64,000 nucleotides of DNA, taken from Novimethylophilus sp036504375 (GTDB lineage: Bacteria; Pseudomonadota; Gammaproteobacteria; Burkholderiales; Methylophilaceae). The position numbers and the translations under genes are program-made. This document shows, piece by piece, positions 1 through 9,212 of the stretch. Location of the stretch: assembly GCF_036504375.1 (NCBI RefSeq), contig NZ_DASXVH010000049.1:1-64000 (forward strand). Direction: 5' to 3'. The first letter of the stretch is position 1, and every line of letters begins with the position of its first letter. The notes under the pieces are model-generated. The model was not told where the DNA came from, searched no databases, and saw only the letters and a list, made by a program, of their open reading frames with translations.

Positions 1-186
1 TTCGGTCAGCGTCAGGCAGATTAGTCCGCGCCCGTGCTTGGCCATGAAATTGATGTGCTCGGGCGTGACGAACTGCGCGCCGAATACGAGGTCGCCTTCA
101 TTCTCGCGGTCTTCCTCGTCCACCAGTACCACCATCTTGCCAACGCGGATATCCTCGACGATTTCGGCAATCGGGCTGACGGTCAT
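1..186 (-). CDS. ribB: 3,4-dihydroxy-2-butanone 4-phosphate synthase, N-terminal part (RibB or RibBA), cut by window edge
   Basis: Only the first 62 codons are present; the gene runs off the left edge. The protein begins MTVSPIAEIVEDIRVGKMVV and contains VDEEDRENEGDLVF, the acidic magnesium-binding signature of DHBP synthase, then HINFMAKHGRGLICL, also typical of the family. The enzyme makes the four-carbon unit of riboflavin from ribulose 5-phosphate. The start codon at 184-186 overlaps the stop of the upstream riboflavin synthase gene as ATGA, so the two are probably translated together. In many proteobacteria this domain is fused to a GTP cyclohydrolase II domain (RibBA); the window is too short to show whether that is so here. 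Confidence 0.93.
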   Translation of the reverse strand, partial: MTVSPIAEIVEDIRVGKMVVLVDEEDRENEGDLVFGAQFVTPEHINFMAKHGRGLICLTLTE

Positions 187-782
187 ACGTTTTCCTGTTC
201 CCACTCCTGCATGCGGTCGACGTAGCGTGCAATCAGGTCGACTTCCAGATTGACCTTGGCGCCCGCGTTTAGTTGCTTCAGCGTCGTCATCTCCAGCGTG
301 TGGGGGATGAGGTTGATGGTAAATTCGTCCCGCAACACGGTGTTGACGGTAAGGCTAACGCCGTTGACCGTGATCGAGCCTTTCATTGCAATGTAACGCG
401 AAAGCGCATGCGGCGCGCGAATAGCCAGCAGCATGCAGTCGCCCACGGCATCGAAGCGCGTCACTTCGCCGATGCCGTCGACATGGCCGCTGACCAGGTG
501 CCCTCCCAGCCGATCCGCCAGGCGCAACGCTTTTTCCAGGTTGACCTCGCCGATGGCATTCAACCCGGCGGTGCAGCGCAGCGTTTCTGCCGACACATGC
601 GCCTGAAACGCCTGCGCATCGTGCTCGACCACCGTCAGGCATACGCCATTGACGGCGATGCTGTCGCCCTGCGCCACGTCCAGCATATCCAATGCCCCGC
701 TGGCTATGATAAGACGCACGTCGCCGCTTGAAGATGCGACATGCTCGATACGGCCTATGGCCTGAACGATTCCGGTAAACAT
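183..782 (-). CDS. ribE: riboflavin synthase, alpha subunit type
   Basis: A protein of 199 residues that converts two lumazine molecules to riboflavin and a pyrimidinedione in the cytoplasm. The start MFTGIVQAIGRIE is the classic N-terminus of the family. The two tandem lumazine-binding barrels are visible: the first holds GDSIAVNGVCLTV and the second GSITVNGVSLTV, with GHVDG between them. Length is normal for the family. I chose the ATG at 782; a longer frame to 806 would add eight residues that family members lack. It is followed at once by ribB/ribBA with a 4-bp overlap, so it sits in a riboflavin operon that continues past the left edge. Confidence 0.96.
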   Translation of the reverse strand: MFTGIVQAIGRIEHVASSSGDVRLIIASGALDMLDVAQGDSIAVNGVCLTVVEHDAQAFQAHVSAETLRCTAGLNAIGEVNLEKALRLADRLGGHLVSGHVDGIGEVTRFDAVGDCMLLAIRAPHALSRYIAMKGSITVNGVSLTVNTVLRDEFTINLIPHTLEMTTLKQLNAGAKVNLEVDLIARYVDRMQEWEQENV

Positions 783-899
783 GGCGGATATTTTAACAGA
801 CGTCACCCGATTAGCTTAGCCCGCCACACACAATAGCATTGAAGCGCTAATATCCGTTTAATTAGCCTCTACTGGAAAACGGGAATCGCGTACCGGTTC

Positions 900-3572
900 A
901 TGAAAATTCATCAGCTCACACCGGAAGAGGCGCTGGCCAGTCTCAATAGCTCCCCCAGCGGGCTCGCACCCGTCGAAGCGGCGCGGCGGTTGACCGAATA
1001 TGGCCCCAACTGCGTCGACGAAATCCGTCGCGAACCCTTATCTCTGGGCTTCGCCAAGGAGTTCACGCATTTTTTTGCGCTGATCCTGTGGCTTGCCGCC
1101 GGGCTGGCGTTTTTCGCCGAACATCACGCCCCTGGCCAGGGCATGGCGACGCTGGGCTGGGCCATCCTCGGCGTCATCCTGATCAACGGATTGTTTTCGT
1201 TCTGGCAGGAATACCGCGCGGAGCAGGCCATCGCGGCCCTGCAGAAACTATTGCCGCCACAGGTGAAGGCCATGCGCGACGGAAGACTGGGGCTGATGGC
1301 CAGCGCCGGCCTGGTGCCGGGAGACATCGTGCTATTGCAGGAAGGCGACAATGTGCCGGCCGACTGCCTGCTGCTGGAATCCTTTGCATTACGGGTCAAC
1401 AATGCCACCGTCACCGGCGAATCGCTGCCCAAAAGCCGCAACGCGCAGCCCTCTGCGGAGGAAGACCTGCTCAATGCGCGCAACGTGTTATTGGCGGGCA
1501 CCACCATCGTGTCGGGCGAAGGCCGCGCGCTGGTGTTTGCCACCGCCATGCATACCGAATTCGGCAAGATCGCCCATCTCACCCAGACCACCGGCGCCAC
1601 GCTGTCACCGCTGCAACGGGAAATCGTCCGCTTAAGCCGGCTGGTGGCGCTGCTGGCGACGCTGCTGGGCGCTATCTTCTTCCTGATCGGACGCGCCATG
1701 GGCTTGCCGTTCTGGGAATGCCTGCTGTTCGGCATAGGCATCATCGTCGCCAACGTACCGGAAGGGCTGCTGCCGACGGTGACGTTATCGTTGGCGATGG
1801 CGACCCAGCGCATGGCCAGGCGCAATGCGCTGATCCGCCACCTGCCGTCGGTCGAGGCATTGGGCGCGGCAACCGTGATATGCACCGACAAGACCGGAAC
1901 CCTTACCCAGAACCGCATGCAAGCGCATATGCTATGGCTGGGCGGCGAACTGCTGCCGGCAGCGGCCGTGGCCGGCAATCCGCAGCCCGGCACGGCTTAT
2001 CGCGCCCTGTTCGAAGATGCCGCGCTATGCCACAACCTCAAGCAAAGCAGCGGTACCTGGCTGGGCGACCCGATGGAAGTGGCGCTGGTGGAGTTGGCTC
2101 AGACCGGGCTGGGTGCACTGCCAACGTATCCGAAAATCGACGAAATTCCGTTCGGCACCGACCGCAAACGGCTTTCCACGGTGCATCAAGCCCAAGACGG
2201 CAACATACTTTACTGCAAGGGTGCGCCGGAAACGGTGCTGCCGCGCTGCACCCGGATCCAGACCGACAGCGGCATCCTGCCGCTGGATGACAAATGGAAA
2301 AAACGCATACTGGCGGCCCAGGACATCATGACCGGCCAGGGGCTGCGCGTATTGCTGCTGGCCTGGCGCGGATTGCAGCCCGAAAACCATGCGGAGCGCG
2401 AGCAGGACATGGTGCTGGCCGGCCTGGTCGGGCTGGCCGATCCGCCGCGGCCCGAAGTGCCGGAGGCCATCCGCAAGTGCCGCGAGGCCGGCATCAAGGT
2501 CATCATGGTCACCGGCGACCATCCGCATACCGCGCTCGCCATCGCGCGCCAGATCGGCCTGGTGGCATCGGCAGCTCCCAGCGTGATTACCGGCGACGGC
2601 CTCAAACACTTGTCCAACACCCAGTTGCAGATCGCGCTGGACGCGCAGGAAATCCTGTTCGCCCGCGTCGGGGCCGATCAGAAAATGCGCATCGTGCAGG
2701 CGCTGAAACGCAAGGGCCACGTCGTCGCGGTGACCGGCGACGGCGTCAACGACGCCCCCGCGCTGAAAGCCGCCGATATCGGCATCGCGATGGGGCTCTC
2801 CGGCACGGACGCAGCCAAGGCGGCGGCCGACATGATCCTGCTCGACGACAATTTCGCCAGCATCGTCGCCGCCATCGAGGAAGGACGGGCGGTATTCGAC
2901 AATATCCGCAAGTTTCTCAGCTACATCCTCACCTCCAACATCCCGGAACTGGTGCCCTACCTGGCGTTCGCGCTATTCAGGATTCCGCTGCCGCTGACCA
3001 TTATCCAGATTCTGGCGGTCGATCTCGGCACCGACATGCTGCCGGCGCTGGGGCTGGGCGCGGAACCGCCCGCGCCCGACATCATGCAGCGCCCTCCGCG
3101 TCCGCGCCGCGAACGCTTGCTGAACTGGGGAATATTGCTGCGCGCCTATTGTTTCCTGGGGATGATGGAAGCGTTTGCCGCGATGGCGCTGTTCCTGGGG
3201 GTGCTGCACGCGGCAGGCTGGCATTATGGCGAAGCGCTGGCGCACGGGTCCGCGCTCTATATGCAGGCGACCGCAGCCACCTTGAGCACGATCGTGGTGA
3301 TGCAAATCGTCAATGTCCTGCTGTGCAAACACCCAAGCCAGCCGTTGTGGAAAGCCGCGCCGTTCGGCAACCGGCTGATACTGGCCGGCATCGCGCTGGA
3401 GATCGTATTGATCGCACTCATCGATTACACCCCGCTGGGCAACCGGCTGTTCGGCACCGCGCCGCTCCCGGCTGCGGCCTGGCTGACGATGGTGCCGTTC
3501 GCCGCCCTCATGCTGCTTGCCGAGGAAGCCCGCAAGCACTATCTGGCCAGGCCTTCGGTCCAGCGCGTGTAG
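900..3572 (+). CDS. cation-transporting P-type ATPase (P2 type)
   Basis: An 890-residue P-type ATPase, the usual size for P2-type pumps. An N-terminal cation ATPase domain (residues about 1-60) is followed by TM pairs, the actuator motif TGES (about residue 174), the TM4 motif ANVPEGLLPTVT, the phosphorylation site DKTGTLTQN, the hinge motif VTGDGVNDAPALKAAD, and a C-terminal block of membrane segments. The VPEGLLPTVT form of TM4 resembles Na,K/Ca-type pumps more than heavy-metal pumps, and there is no CPC motif. The transported ion cannot be read from sequence; calcium, sodium or potassium are all possible. It is a single-gene unit whose 3' end overlaps by about 34 bp the convergent amidotransferase gene. 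Confidence 0.9.
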   Translation: MKIHQLTPEEALASLNSSPSGLAPVEAARRLTEYGPNCVDEIRREPLSLGFAKEFTHFFALILWLAAGLAFFAEHHAPGQGMATLGWAILGVILINGLFSFWQEYRAEQAIAALQKLLPPQVKAMRDGRLGLMASAGLVPGDIVLLQEGDNVPADCLLLESFALRVNNATVTGESLPKSRNAQPSAEEDLLNARNVLLAGTTIVSGEGRALVFATAMHTEFGKIAHLTQTTGATLSPLQREIVRLSRLVALLATLLGAIFFLIGRAMGLPFWECLLFGIGIIVANVPEGLLPTVTLSLAMATQRMARRNALIRHLPSVEALGAATVICTDKTGTLTQNRMQAHMLWLGGELLPAAAVAGNPQPGTAYRALFEDAALCHNLKQSSGTWLGDPMEVALVELAQTGLGALPTYPKIDEIPFGTDRKRLSTVHQAQDGNILYCKGAPETVLPRCTRIQTDSGILPLDDKWKKRILAAQDIMTGQGLRVLLLAWRGLQPENHAEREQDMVLAGLVGLADPPRPEVPEAIRKCREAGIKVIMVTGDHPHTALAIARQIGLVASAAPSVITGDGLKHLSNTQLQIALDAQEILFARVGADQKMRIVQALKRKGHVVAVTGDGVNDAPALKAADIGIAMGLSGTDAAKAAADMILLDDNFASIVAAIEEGRAVFDNIRKFLSYILTSNIPELVPYLAFALFRIPLPLTIIQILAVDLGTDMLPALGLGAEPPAPDIMQRPPRPRRERLLNWGILLRAYCFLGMMEAFAAMALFLGVLHAAGWHYGEALAHGSALYMQATAATLSTIVVMQIVNVLLCKHPSQPLWKAAPFGNRLILAGIALEIVLIALIDYTPLGNRLFGTAPLPAAAWLTMVPFAALMLLAEEARKHYLARPSVQRV

Positions 3573-4246
3573 ACCGCCTGCGCCACCGCATTGAGCGCGG
3601 GGATGCGCGCAGGCAGATCGCGCTGCATTTCGTCCAGCGCTTGCACGCCCGGGCTGGCGGCGGCCTGCAACGCCTCCTCCGCACCGACACGGCACCACTC
3701 GCGCACCATGTCCGCGGTCATTTCGATATGGCACTGAAAGCCCAGATGCTTGCCGAGCGCAAACGCCTGGTTGCTGCAGTACGGACTGGACAGGATGCGC
3801 ACGGCCCCCGCCGGCAAGGTAAAAGTCTCGCCGTGCCAGTGAAACCCCTGGAATTCCCTGACGGCGCCGAACCAGGCCGCCGCCTCGGCGCCACCCTCCA
3901 CCGCAAGCCGGCCCCAGCCGATCTCCTTGACCGGATTGGCCGCTACGCTGCCGCCCAGCGCCTTGGACATGAGCTGTCCGCCCAGACAATGGCCCAGCAC
4001 CGGGATGCCGGCTGCCACGGCGCCGCGGATCAGCGCCAGCACCGGTGCAATCCATGGCAGGTCGTCGTTGACGCTCATTGGCCCGCCCATGAATACCAGA
4101 CCGCTGAATTCCCGGCACGCCGCCGGCAAGGGGTCTCCGGCATCGATGCGAATCAGGCGCCAGGGAAGCTCGCGACTATCGAGAAATTCTGCCAGATAAC
4201 CTGGACCCTCGGTGCGGGCATGGCGGAAAATGGCGACGGGTTTCAT
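3539..4246 (-). CDS. class I glutamine amidotransferase-like protein
   Basis: A 235-residue protein of the GATase class I fold (GMP-synthase amidotransferase type). The nucleophile elbow VLGHCLGGQLM gives the catalytic cysteine, and FQCHIEMT near residue 170 supplies the catalytic His/Glu pair. FMGGPMSV is the oxyanion region. Stand-alone members of this family include gamma-glutamyl hydrolases and proteins of unknown substrate; I cannot assign a substrate. I chose the ATG at 4246, which overlaps the stop of the preceding pseudouridine synthase gene as ATGA; a longer upstream frame lies inside that gene and is not coding. Likely a two-gene unit with rluE. Confidence 0.85.
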   Translation of the reverse strand: MKPVAIFRHARTEGPGYLAEFLDSRELPWRLIRIDAGDPLPAACREFSGLVFMGGPMSVNDDLPWIAPVLALIRGAVAAGIPVLGHCLGGQLMSKALGGSVAANPVKEIGWGRLAVEGGAEAAAWFGAVREFQGFHWHGETFTLPAGAVRILSSPYCSNQAFALGKHLGFQCHIEMTADMVREWCRVGAEEALQAAASPGVQALDEMQRDLPARIPALNAVAQAVYTRWTEGLAR

Positions 4247-4782
4247 GGGTTGACGATCTCCTTGTATTGTCCCGGCTCCAGGCCGTCTAAAGTATGGCGC
4301 CCGATGGCGTAGCGGATCAGGCGCAATGTGGGAAAGCCCACCTTGGCCGTCATGCGCCGCACCTGGCGGTTCTTGCCTTCCTTGATGACAACTTCCAGCC
4401 ACGCGGTAGGGATGGCCTTGCGTTCCCGAATCGGCGGATTTCTCGGCCACAACCCCGCCGGCTCTGCCATGACGCGGACTTTAGCGAGCTGCGTGACGAA
4501 ATCGCCCAGGTCTACGCCGCCGCGCAGCGGCTGCAAGTCGGCGTCGGACGGCGCACCTTCCACTTGCACCCAGTAGGTCTTGGGCAGTTTGTGGCGCGGA
4601 TCGGACAATCGATGCTGCAAGGCCCCGTCATCGGTTAAAATAAGCAATCCCTCGCTGTCGGTATCCAGCCGCCCCGCCGCATAGACTCCCGGAACCGGAA
4701 TGTAGTCCTTGAGCGTCGGGTGCGACTCGTGCTTGCTAAACTGGCAGGCGACGCCGTAAGGTTTGTTGAACAGAATTAACAT
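4243..4782 (-). CDS. rluE: 23S rRNA pseudouridine synthase, RluE type
   Basis: A 179-residue member of the RsuA/RluE group of pseudouridine synthases. AGRLDTDSEGLLILTDDG carries the catalytic aspartate; NKPYGVACQF at the start and EGKNRQVRRMTAKVGFPTLRL near the end are family motifs. There is no N-terminal S4 domain, which fits RluE (modifies U2457 in helix 89 of 23S rRNA in E. coli) better than RsuA or RluB. It is divergent from icd, with only 17 bp between the two starts, so the promoters must overlap the coding starts. Its stop codon overlaps the start of the amidotransferase gene. Confidence 0.88.
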   Translation of the reverse strand: MLILFNKPYGVACQFSKHESHPTLKDYIPVPGVYAAGRLDTDSEGLLILTDDGALQHRLSDPRHKLPKTYWVQVEGAPSDADLQPLRGGVDLGDFVTQLAKVRVMAEPAGLWPRNPPIRERKAIPTAWLEVVIKEGKNRQVRRMTAKVGFPTLRLIRYAIGRHTLDGLEPGQYKEIVNP

Positions 4783-4799
4783 TCAGGAGCTCAAGCAAT

Positions 4800-6092
4800 A
4801 TGTCGCAAAAAATCACAGAGCCGTCAACCGGCGAAAAAATTACGGCGCCGTCGCACGGCGGGAAGATTAAAGTCCCGACCGACGGCGCAAAAATCACCGT
4901 TAACCCCGACAACAGCCTCAACGTGCCGGATCGCCCGATTATCCCATTTATCGAGGGCGACGGCATCGGCGTCGATATCACCCCGCCGATGCAGCGCGTG
5001 GTGGACGCGGCCGTAGCCAAGGCTTATGCTGGCCGCCGCTCGATCGCCTGGATGGAAGTCTATGCCGGCGAGAAATCGCTCAAGGTGTACGGCGACAACG
5101 TGTGGCTGCCGGAAGAAACCATGCAGGCGGTGCGCGACTACGTGATTTCGATCAAGGGCCCGCTGACCACACCGGTGGGCGGCGGCATCCGCTCACTCAA
5201 CGTCACCCTGCGCCAGGAACTCGATCTCTACGTCTGCCTGCGGCCGGTGCAGTACTTCAACGGCGTGCCCAGCCCGGTCAAGCACCCGGAAAAGACCGAC
5301 ATGGTGATCTTCCGCGAGAACACCGAGGACATTTATGCCGGCATCGAATGGGCCGCCGGCACCGACGAAGTCAAAAAAGTCATCACCTTCCTCTCCGACA
5401 TGGGCGTGCGCAAGAAGATCCGCTTCCCCGATTGCTCCGCGATCGGCATCAAGCCGGTGTCGGTGGACGGCAGCAAACGCCTGATACGCAAAGCCATCCA
5501 GTATGCCATCGACAACGGCCGCAAGTCGCTGACCATCGTGCACAAGGGTAACATCATGAAGTTCACCGAAGGCGGCTTCAAGAGTTGGGGCTATGAACTG
5601 GCCAAGCAGGAATTCGGCGCGGTGGAGATCGACGGCGGGCCGTGGTGCCGGCTTTCTAGCGGGTTGGTGATCAAGGATTGCATCGCCGACGCCTTCTTGC
5701 AGGAGATTCTGCTGCACCCGCAAGACCACGACGTGGTGGCAACCCTCAACCTCAACGGCGACTATATCTCCGACGCGCTGGCGGCGCAGGTCGGCGGCAT
5801 CGGCATCGCGCCGGGGGCTAATTTGTCGGATACGGTCGCGATGTTCGAAGCCACCCACGGCACCGCGCCCAAGATCGCCGGCAAGGATATCGCCAACCCG
5901 AGCTCGCTGATCCTTTCCGCCGAGATGATGCTGCGCCACATGGGCTGGGTGGAGGCCGCCGACCTGGTGCTGAAGGGCGTGGGCCGTGCAATCGAGGCCA
6001 AACGCGTGACCTACGATTTTTCCAGCCAGATGCAAGGCGCGACCCAGGTCGGCTGCTCGCAGTTCGGCGAGGAAATCGTCGCCAACATGTAA
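4800..6092 (+). CDS. icd: NADP-dependent isocitrate dehydrogenase
   Basis: A 430-residue homodimeric isocitrate dehydrogenase of the E. coli type, catalysing oxidative decarboxylation of isocitrate to 2-oxoglutarate in the TCA cycle. Visible motifs are FIEGDGIGVDITP, KGPLTTPVGGGIRSLNV with the regulatory serine, VIFRENTEDIYAGIEW, the catalytic-lysine region HKGNIMKFTEG, and NLNGDYISDALAAQVGG with the metal-binding aspartates. The ATG at 4800 has AGGAG about 12 bp upstream. The N-terminus is longer than in E. coli and consists of a ninefold-residue repeat, annotated separately. A hairpin terminator follows. Confidence 0.97.
   Translation: MSQKITEPSTGEKITAPSHGGKIKVPTDGAKITVNPDNSLNVPDRPIIPFIEGDGIGVDITPPMQRVVDAAVAKAYAGRRSIAWMEVYAGEKSLKVYGDNVWLPEETMQAVRDYVISIKGPLTTPVGGGIRSLNVTLRQELDLYVCLRPVQYFNGVPSPVKHPEKTDMVIFRENTEDIYAGIEWAAGTDEVKKVITFLSDMGVRKKIRFPDCSAIGIKPVSVDGSKRLIRKAIQYAIDNGRKSLTIVHKGNIMKFTEGGFKSWGYELAKQEFGAVEIDGGPWCRLSSGLVIKDCIADAFLQEILLHPQDHDVVATLNLNGDYISDALAAQVGGIGIAPGANLSDTVAMFEATHGTAPKIAGKDIANPSSLILSAEMMLRHMGWVEAADLVLKGVGRAIEAKRVTYDFSSQMQGATQVGCSQFGEEIVANM
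4803..4910 (+). repeat. four 9-residue (27-bp) tandem repeats encoding the Icd N-terminal extension
   Basis: Codons 2-37 of icd can be read as four imperfect nonapeptides: SQKITEPST, GEKITAPSH, GGKIKVPTD and GAKITVNPD. The shared pattern is G-x-K-I-T-x-P. Known Icd proteins have about one or two such beta-strand units before the conserved NVPxxPIIPFIEGDG block, so this looks like a small local expansion. The DNA copies have diverged at third positions, so it is not a very recent duplication. Confidence 0.7.
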
Positions 6093-6104
6093 TAGCCGTC
6101 GACG

Positions 6105-6131
6105 CGGAAGGGCCGGAATTCGGCCCTTCCG
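6105..6131 (+). terminator. hairpin terminator after icd
   Basis: An 11-bp perfect stem (CGGAAGGGCCG / CGGCCCTTCCG) with a GAATT loop lies 13 bp after the icd stop. It is not followed by a strong T run, so it may act as a weak intrinsic terminator or a 3'-end stabiliser. Confidence 0.6.
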
Positions 6132-6247
6132 ACTTAAATGATTTGCATATTCGAATATTCATCACGGTTCTTTACAAAACAAGGACCAAAGTGCATTATT
6201 CAAAGCACCTTCATAATTGACTGGCAGCATACAGAACAGCCACCCGC

Positions 6248-7963
6248 ATGGCCGCGACAAGCACACCGATCAAGCTGGGGGGACTCGCCCGCACACTGGT
6301 TCAGGAAAAGCTCCTGACCGAGGACGAGGCCGAAGCCATCCAGAAGCAGGCGAACTCGCATAACCTGCCTTTTGTCACTCAAGTTGCGACGAGCAAAAAA
6401 CTCACCCCCTTGCAGGTCGCTGAAACGGCTGCCGCTGCTTTCGGTTTTCCGCTGTTCGACCTCGGTACGATCAATCAGGATTTCCTGCCGAAAGCCATAG
6501 ACATCAAGCTGCTGCAAGCTTCCCGCGTACTGGGCCTGCAACAGCGCGGCAACACCTTGTTCGTCGCATTGTCCGACCCCACCAACCTGCACGCGCTCGA
6601 CGACGTGAAGTTCCAGACCGGCATGGCGCTGTCGCCGGTGGTGGTCGAGGACGACAAGCTCGGCAAATTGATCGACAAGGTCGTCGAGCAGCGGGATACC
6701 AGCCTGAAGTCGCTCGCGGTCGACGACGATATCGACCTCGACATCCAGCCCGATGCGCAGGAAGAAGCCGACACGGCCGTTACCGAAATCGATGATGCGC
6801 CGGTCGTTAAATATATACACAAGATGCTGCTGGATGCGATCAACATGGGCGCTTCCGACCTGCACTTCGAACCTTATGAAAAGTTTTACCGCATCCGCTA
6901 CCGGGTCGACGGCATCCTGCGGGAAATCGCCCAACCGCCGCTGGCGATCAAGGAGAAGATCGCTTCGCGCATCAAGGTGATTTCCAGCCTGGATATCGCC
7001 GAAAAGCGCGTCCCGCAGGACGGCCGCATGAAACTGGTGCTGTCCAAGAACCGCTCGATCGACTTTCGCGTCAGCACCTTGCCACTGATCAACGGCGAAA
7101 AAATCGTGATGCGTATCCTGGACCCGACCAGCGCAACGCTGGGGATCGAGGCGCTGGGATACGAACCGGAGCAGAAAGCGGCGCTGTTGAGCGCAGTCAG
7201 CCGCCCCTACGGATTGGTGCTGGTAACCGGGCCCACGGGGTCGGGCAAGACCGTATCGCTGTACACCTGCCTCAATATCCTGAACGATCCGGGCGTCAAT
7301 ATTTCCACCGCGGAAGACCCGGCGGAAATTCCGCTGGCCGGCATTAATCAGGTCAATGTGAACGACAAGCAGGGACTGACCTTTGCCGCTGCATTGAAAT
7401 CCTTCCTGCGGCAAGACCCGGACGTCATCATGATAGGCGAAATCCGCGACCTGGAAACGGCGGACATGGCCATCAAGGCGGCATCGACCGGGCATATGGT
7501 GCTGTCGACATTGCACACCAACGATGCGCCATCGACGCTGACGCGCCTGGTCAATATGGGCGTCGCGCCGTTCAACATCGCTTCTGCGGTAAGCCTGATC
7601 ACCGCGCAACGCCTGGCGCGCCGGCTGTGCAAGAACTGCAAGCAGCCGATGGAGATTCCCCGGGAGGCTTTGCTGCGGGCCGGCTTCAAGGAAGATGAGC
7701 TGGACGGCAGCTGGCAGCCTTACGGCCCCAGGGAAGGGGGCTGCGAAATGTGCAACGGCGGATACAAGGGCCGGGTGGGTATCTACCAGGTTATGCCGAT
7801 CAGCGACGAAATGAGCCGCATCATCATGAAAAGCGGCACCGCTCACGACATCGCCGACCAGGCCCAGCGCGAAGGCGTCCGCGACCTGCGCCAGTCGGGA
7901 TTGCTCAAGGTGAAACAGGGGCTCACCTCGCTGGCCGAGGTGGAAGGCTGTACCAATGAATAA
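6248..7963 (+). CDS. pilB: type IV pilus assembly ATPase PilB
   Basis: A 571-residue GspE/PilB-family hexameric ATPase that powers pilin polymerisation at the inner membrane. An N-terminal MshEN/GspE-II domain (residues about 1-150) is followed by the ATPase core with Walker A GPTGSGKTVSLYT, the Asp box around FLRQDPDVIMIGEIRD (Walker B), and the His box STLHTNDA. A tetracysteine zinc site is visible as CKNC and CEMC about 40 residues apart. Length is normal. It is followed after 13 bp by pilC, clearly one operon. No pilD prepilin peptidase follows, unlike in the common pilBCD arrangement. Confidence 0.96.
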   Translation: MAATSTPIKLGGLARTLVQEKLLTEDEAEAIQKQANSHNLPFVTQVATSKKLTPLQVAETAAAAFGFPLFDLGTINQDFLPKAIDIKLLQASRVLGLQQRGNTLFVALSDPTNLHALDDVKFQTGMALSPVVVEDDKLGKLIDKVVEQRDTSLKSLAVDDDIDLDIQPDAQEEADTAVTEIDDAPVVKYIHKMLLDAINMGASDLHFEPYEKFYRIRYRVDGILREIAQPPLAIKEKIASRIKVISSLDIAEKRVPQDGRMKLVLSKNRSIDFRVSTLPLINGEKIVMRILDPTSATLGIEALGYEPEQKAALLSAVSRPYGLVLVTGPTGSGKTVSLYTCLNILNDPGVNISTAEDPAEIPLAGINQVNVNDKQGLTFAAALKSFLRQDPDVIMIGEIRDLETADMAIKAASTGHMVLSTLHTNDAPSTLTRLVNMGVAPFNIASAVSLITAQRLARRLCKNCKQPMEIPREALLRAGFKEDELDGSWQPYGPREGGCEMCNGGYKGRVGIYQVMPISDEMSRIIMKSGTAHDIADQAQREGVRDLRQSGLLKVKQGLTSLAEVEGCTNE

Positions 7964-7976
7964 GCGGGGTTAGTCA

Positions 7977-9191
7977 ATGGCAGAAAAAAATACAAAAGAG
8001 GCGACCTTTCTTTGGGAGGGCACCGACAAAAAAGGCAAGAAAATCAAGGGAGAGATGAAAGCCAGCGGTGAAGGCTTTGTCAACGCCACGCTGCGCCGCC
8101 AGGGCATCACCGTCCTCAAGATCAAGAAACAGAGCGCCTTCAATAAGGGCGGCGGCAAGGTCACGGCCAAGGACGTCACACTGTTTACCCGACAACTGGC
8201 GACCATGATGAAAGCCGGCGTGCCGCTGCTGCAGTCCTTCGACATCGTCGGCAAGGGCCACAGCAACCCGGCGGTCGCCAAGCTCTTGGGCGACATCAAG
8301 GCCGACGTGGAAACCGGCAGCAGCCTATCCCAGGCATTCCGCAAATATCCGCTTTATTTCGACAATCTCTACTGCAATCTGGTCAATGCCGGCGAACAGG
8401 CAGGCATTCTCGATTCCCTGCTGGACCGCCTGGCGACCTATATGGAAAAAACCCAGGCCATCATAAGTAAGATCAAGTCCGCGCTGTTCTACCCGGTCTC
8501 CATCATTGTGGTGGCTTTTGTCATCACCGCAGTGATCATGATTTTCGTCATTCCCGCGTTCAAGCAACTCTTCTCCAGTTTCGGCGCCGATCTTCCCGCG
8601 CCGACGGTATTGGTCATGACCATATCGGACTACTTCGTCAAATACTGGTGGGCGATTTTCGGCACAATTGGCGGCGGCGGCTGGTTCTTCTTCTACACTT
8701 GGAAACGTTCGGCAAAAATGCAGGCGACGATGGATCGCCTGATGCTGAAACTGCCCATTTTCGGCCATCTCGTCAAAATAGCCACCATCGCCCGCTTCGC
8801 CCGCACGCTATCCACCATGTTCGCCGCCGGCGTGCCATTGGTGGATTCGCTGGATTCAGTCGCCGGCGCCGCCGGCAACCGGGTTTACTATGACGCCACC
8901 AAGCGCATCCAGAGCGAGGTCAGCACCGGCACCAGCCTGACGGTGGCGATGCAGAACACCGATGTCTTCCCCAACATGGTGTTGCAAATGGTCGCCATCG
9001 GCGAGGAATCGGGCGCATTGGACTCGATGCTGTCGAAAGTCGCGGACTTTTACGAGGGCGAAGTGGATGACGCGGTGGAAGCCCTGTCCAGCCTGATGGA
9101 GCCTGTCATCATGGTGGTGTTGGGTACGCTGATCGGCGGTCTGGTGATCGCGATGTACCTGCCGATCTTCAAGATGGGCCAGGTAGTCTAG
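7977..9191 (+). CDS. pilC: type IV pilus inner-membrane platform protein PilC
   Basis: A 404-residue GspF/PilC-family protein, the inner-membrane platform on which PilB acts. Two GspF domains are visible, each with the pattern FTRQLATMMKAGVPLLQSFD (first copy) and FARTLSTMFAAGVPLVDSLD (second copy). Three hydrophobic segments occur near residues 170-195, 215-235 and 375-395, matching the family topology. It is 13 bp after pilB and ends 21 bp before the convergent dsbC, so the pilus transcript ends here. Confidence 0.96.
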   Translation: MAEKNTKEATFLWEGTDKKGKKIKGEMKASGEGFVNATLRRQGITVLKIKKQSAFNKGGGKVTAKDVTLFTRQLATMMKAGVPLLQSFDIVGKGHSNPAVAKLLGDIKADVETGSSLSQAFRKYPLYFDNLYCNLVNAGEQAGILDSLLDRLATYMEKTQAIISKIKSALFYPVSIIVVAFVITAVIMIFVIPAFKQLFSSFGADLPAPTVLVMTISDYFVKYWWAIFGTIGGGGWFFFYTWKRSAKMQATMDRLMLKLPIFGHLVKIATIARFARTLSTMFAAGVPLVDSLDSVAGAAGNRVYYDATKRIQSEVSTGTSLTVAMQNTDVFPNMVLQMVAIGEESGALDSMLSKVADFYEGEVDDAVEALSSLMEPVIMVVLGTLIGGLVIAMYLPIFKMGQVV

Positions 9192-9212
9192 GCAGCCGCC
9201 CGAGAACGACCG

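Noticed and set aside
2294..4312. A 672-codon plus-strand frame across the P-type ATPase end and the amidotransferase gene
   Set aside because: Arg/Ala/Gly-rich composition, and two well-supported genes on either strand use this DNA in other frames.
6200..7846. A 548-codon minus-strand frame opposite pilB
   Set aside because: It is antisense to a well-conserved gene and has no family motif; such frames are common in G+C-rich DNA.
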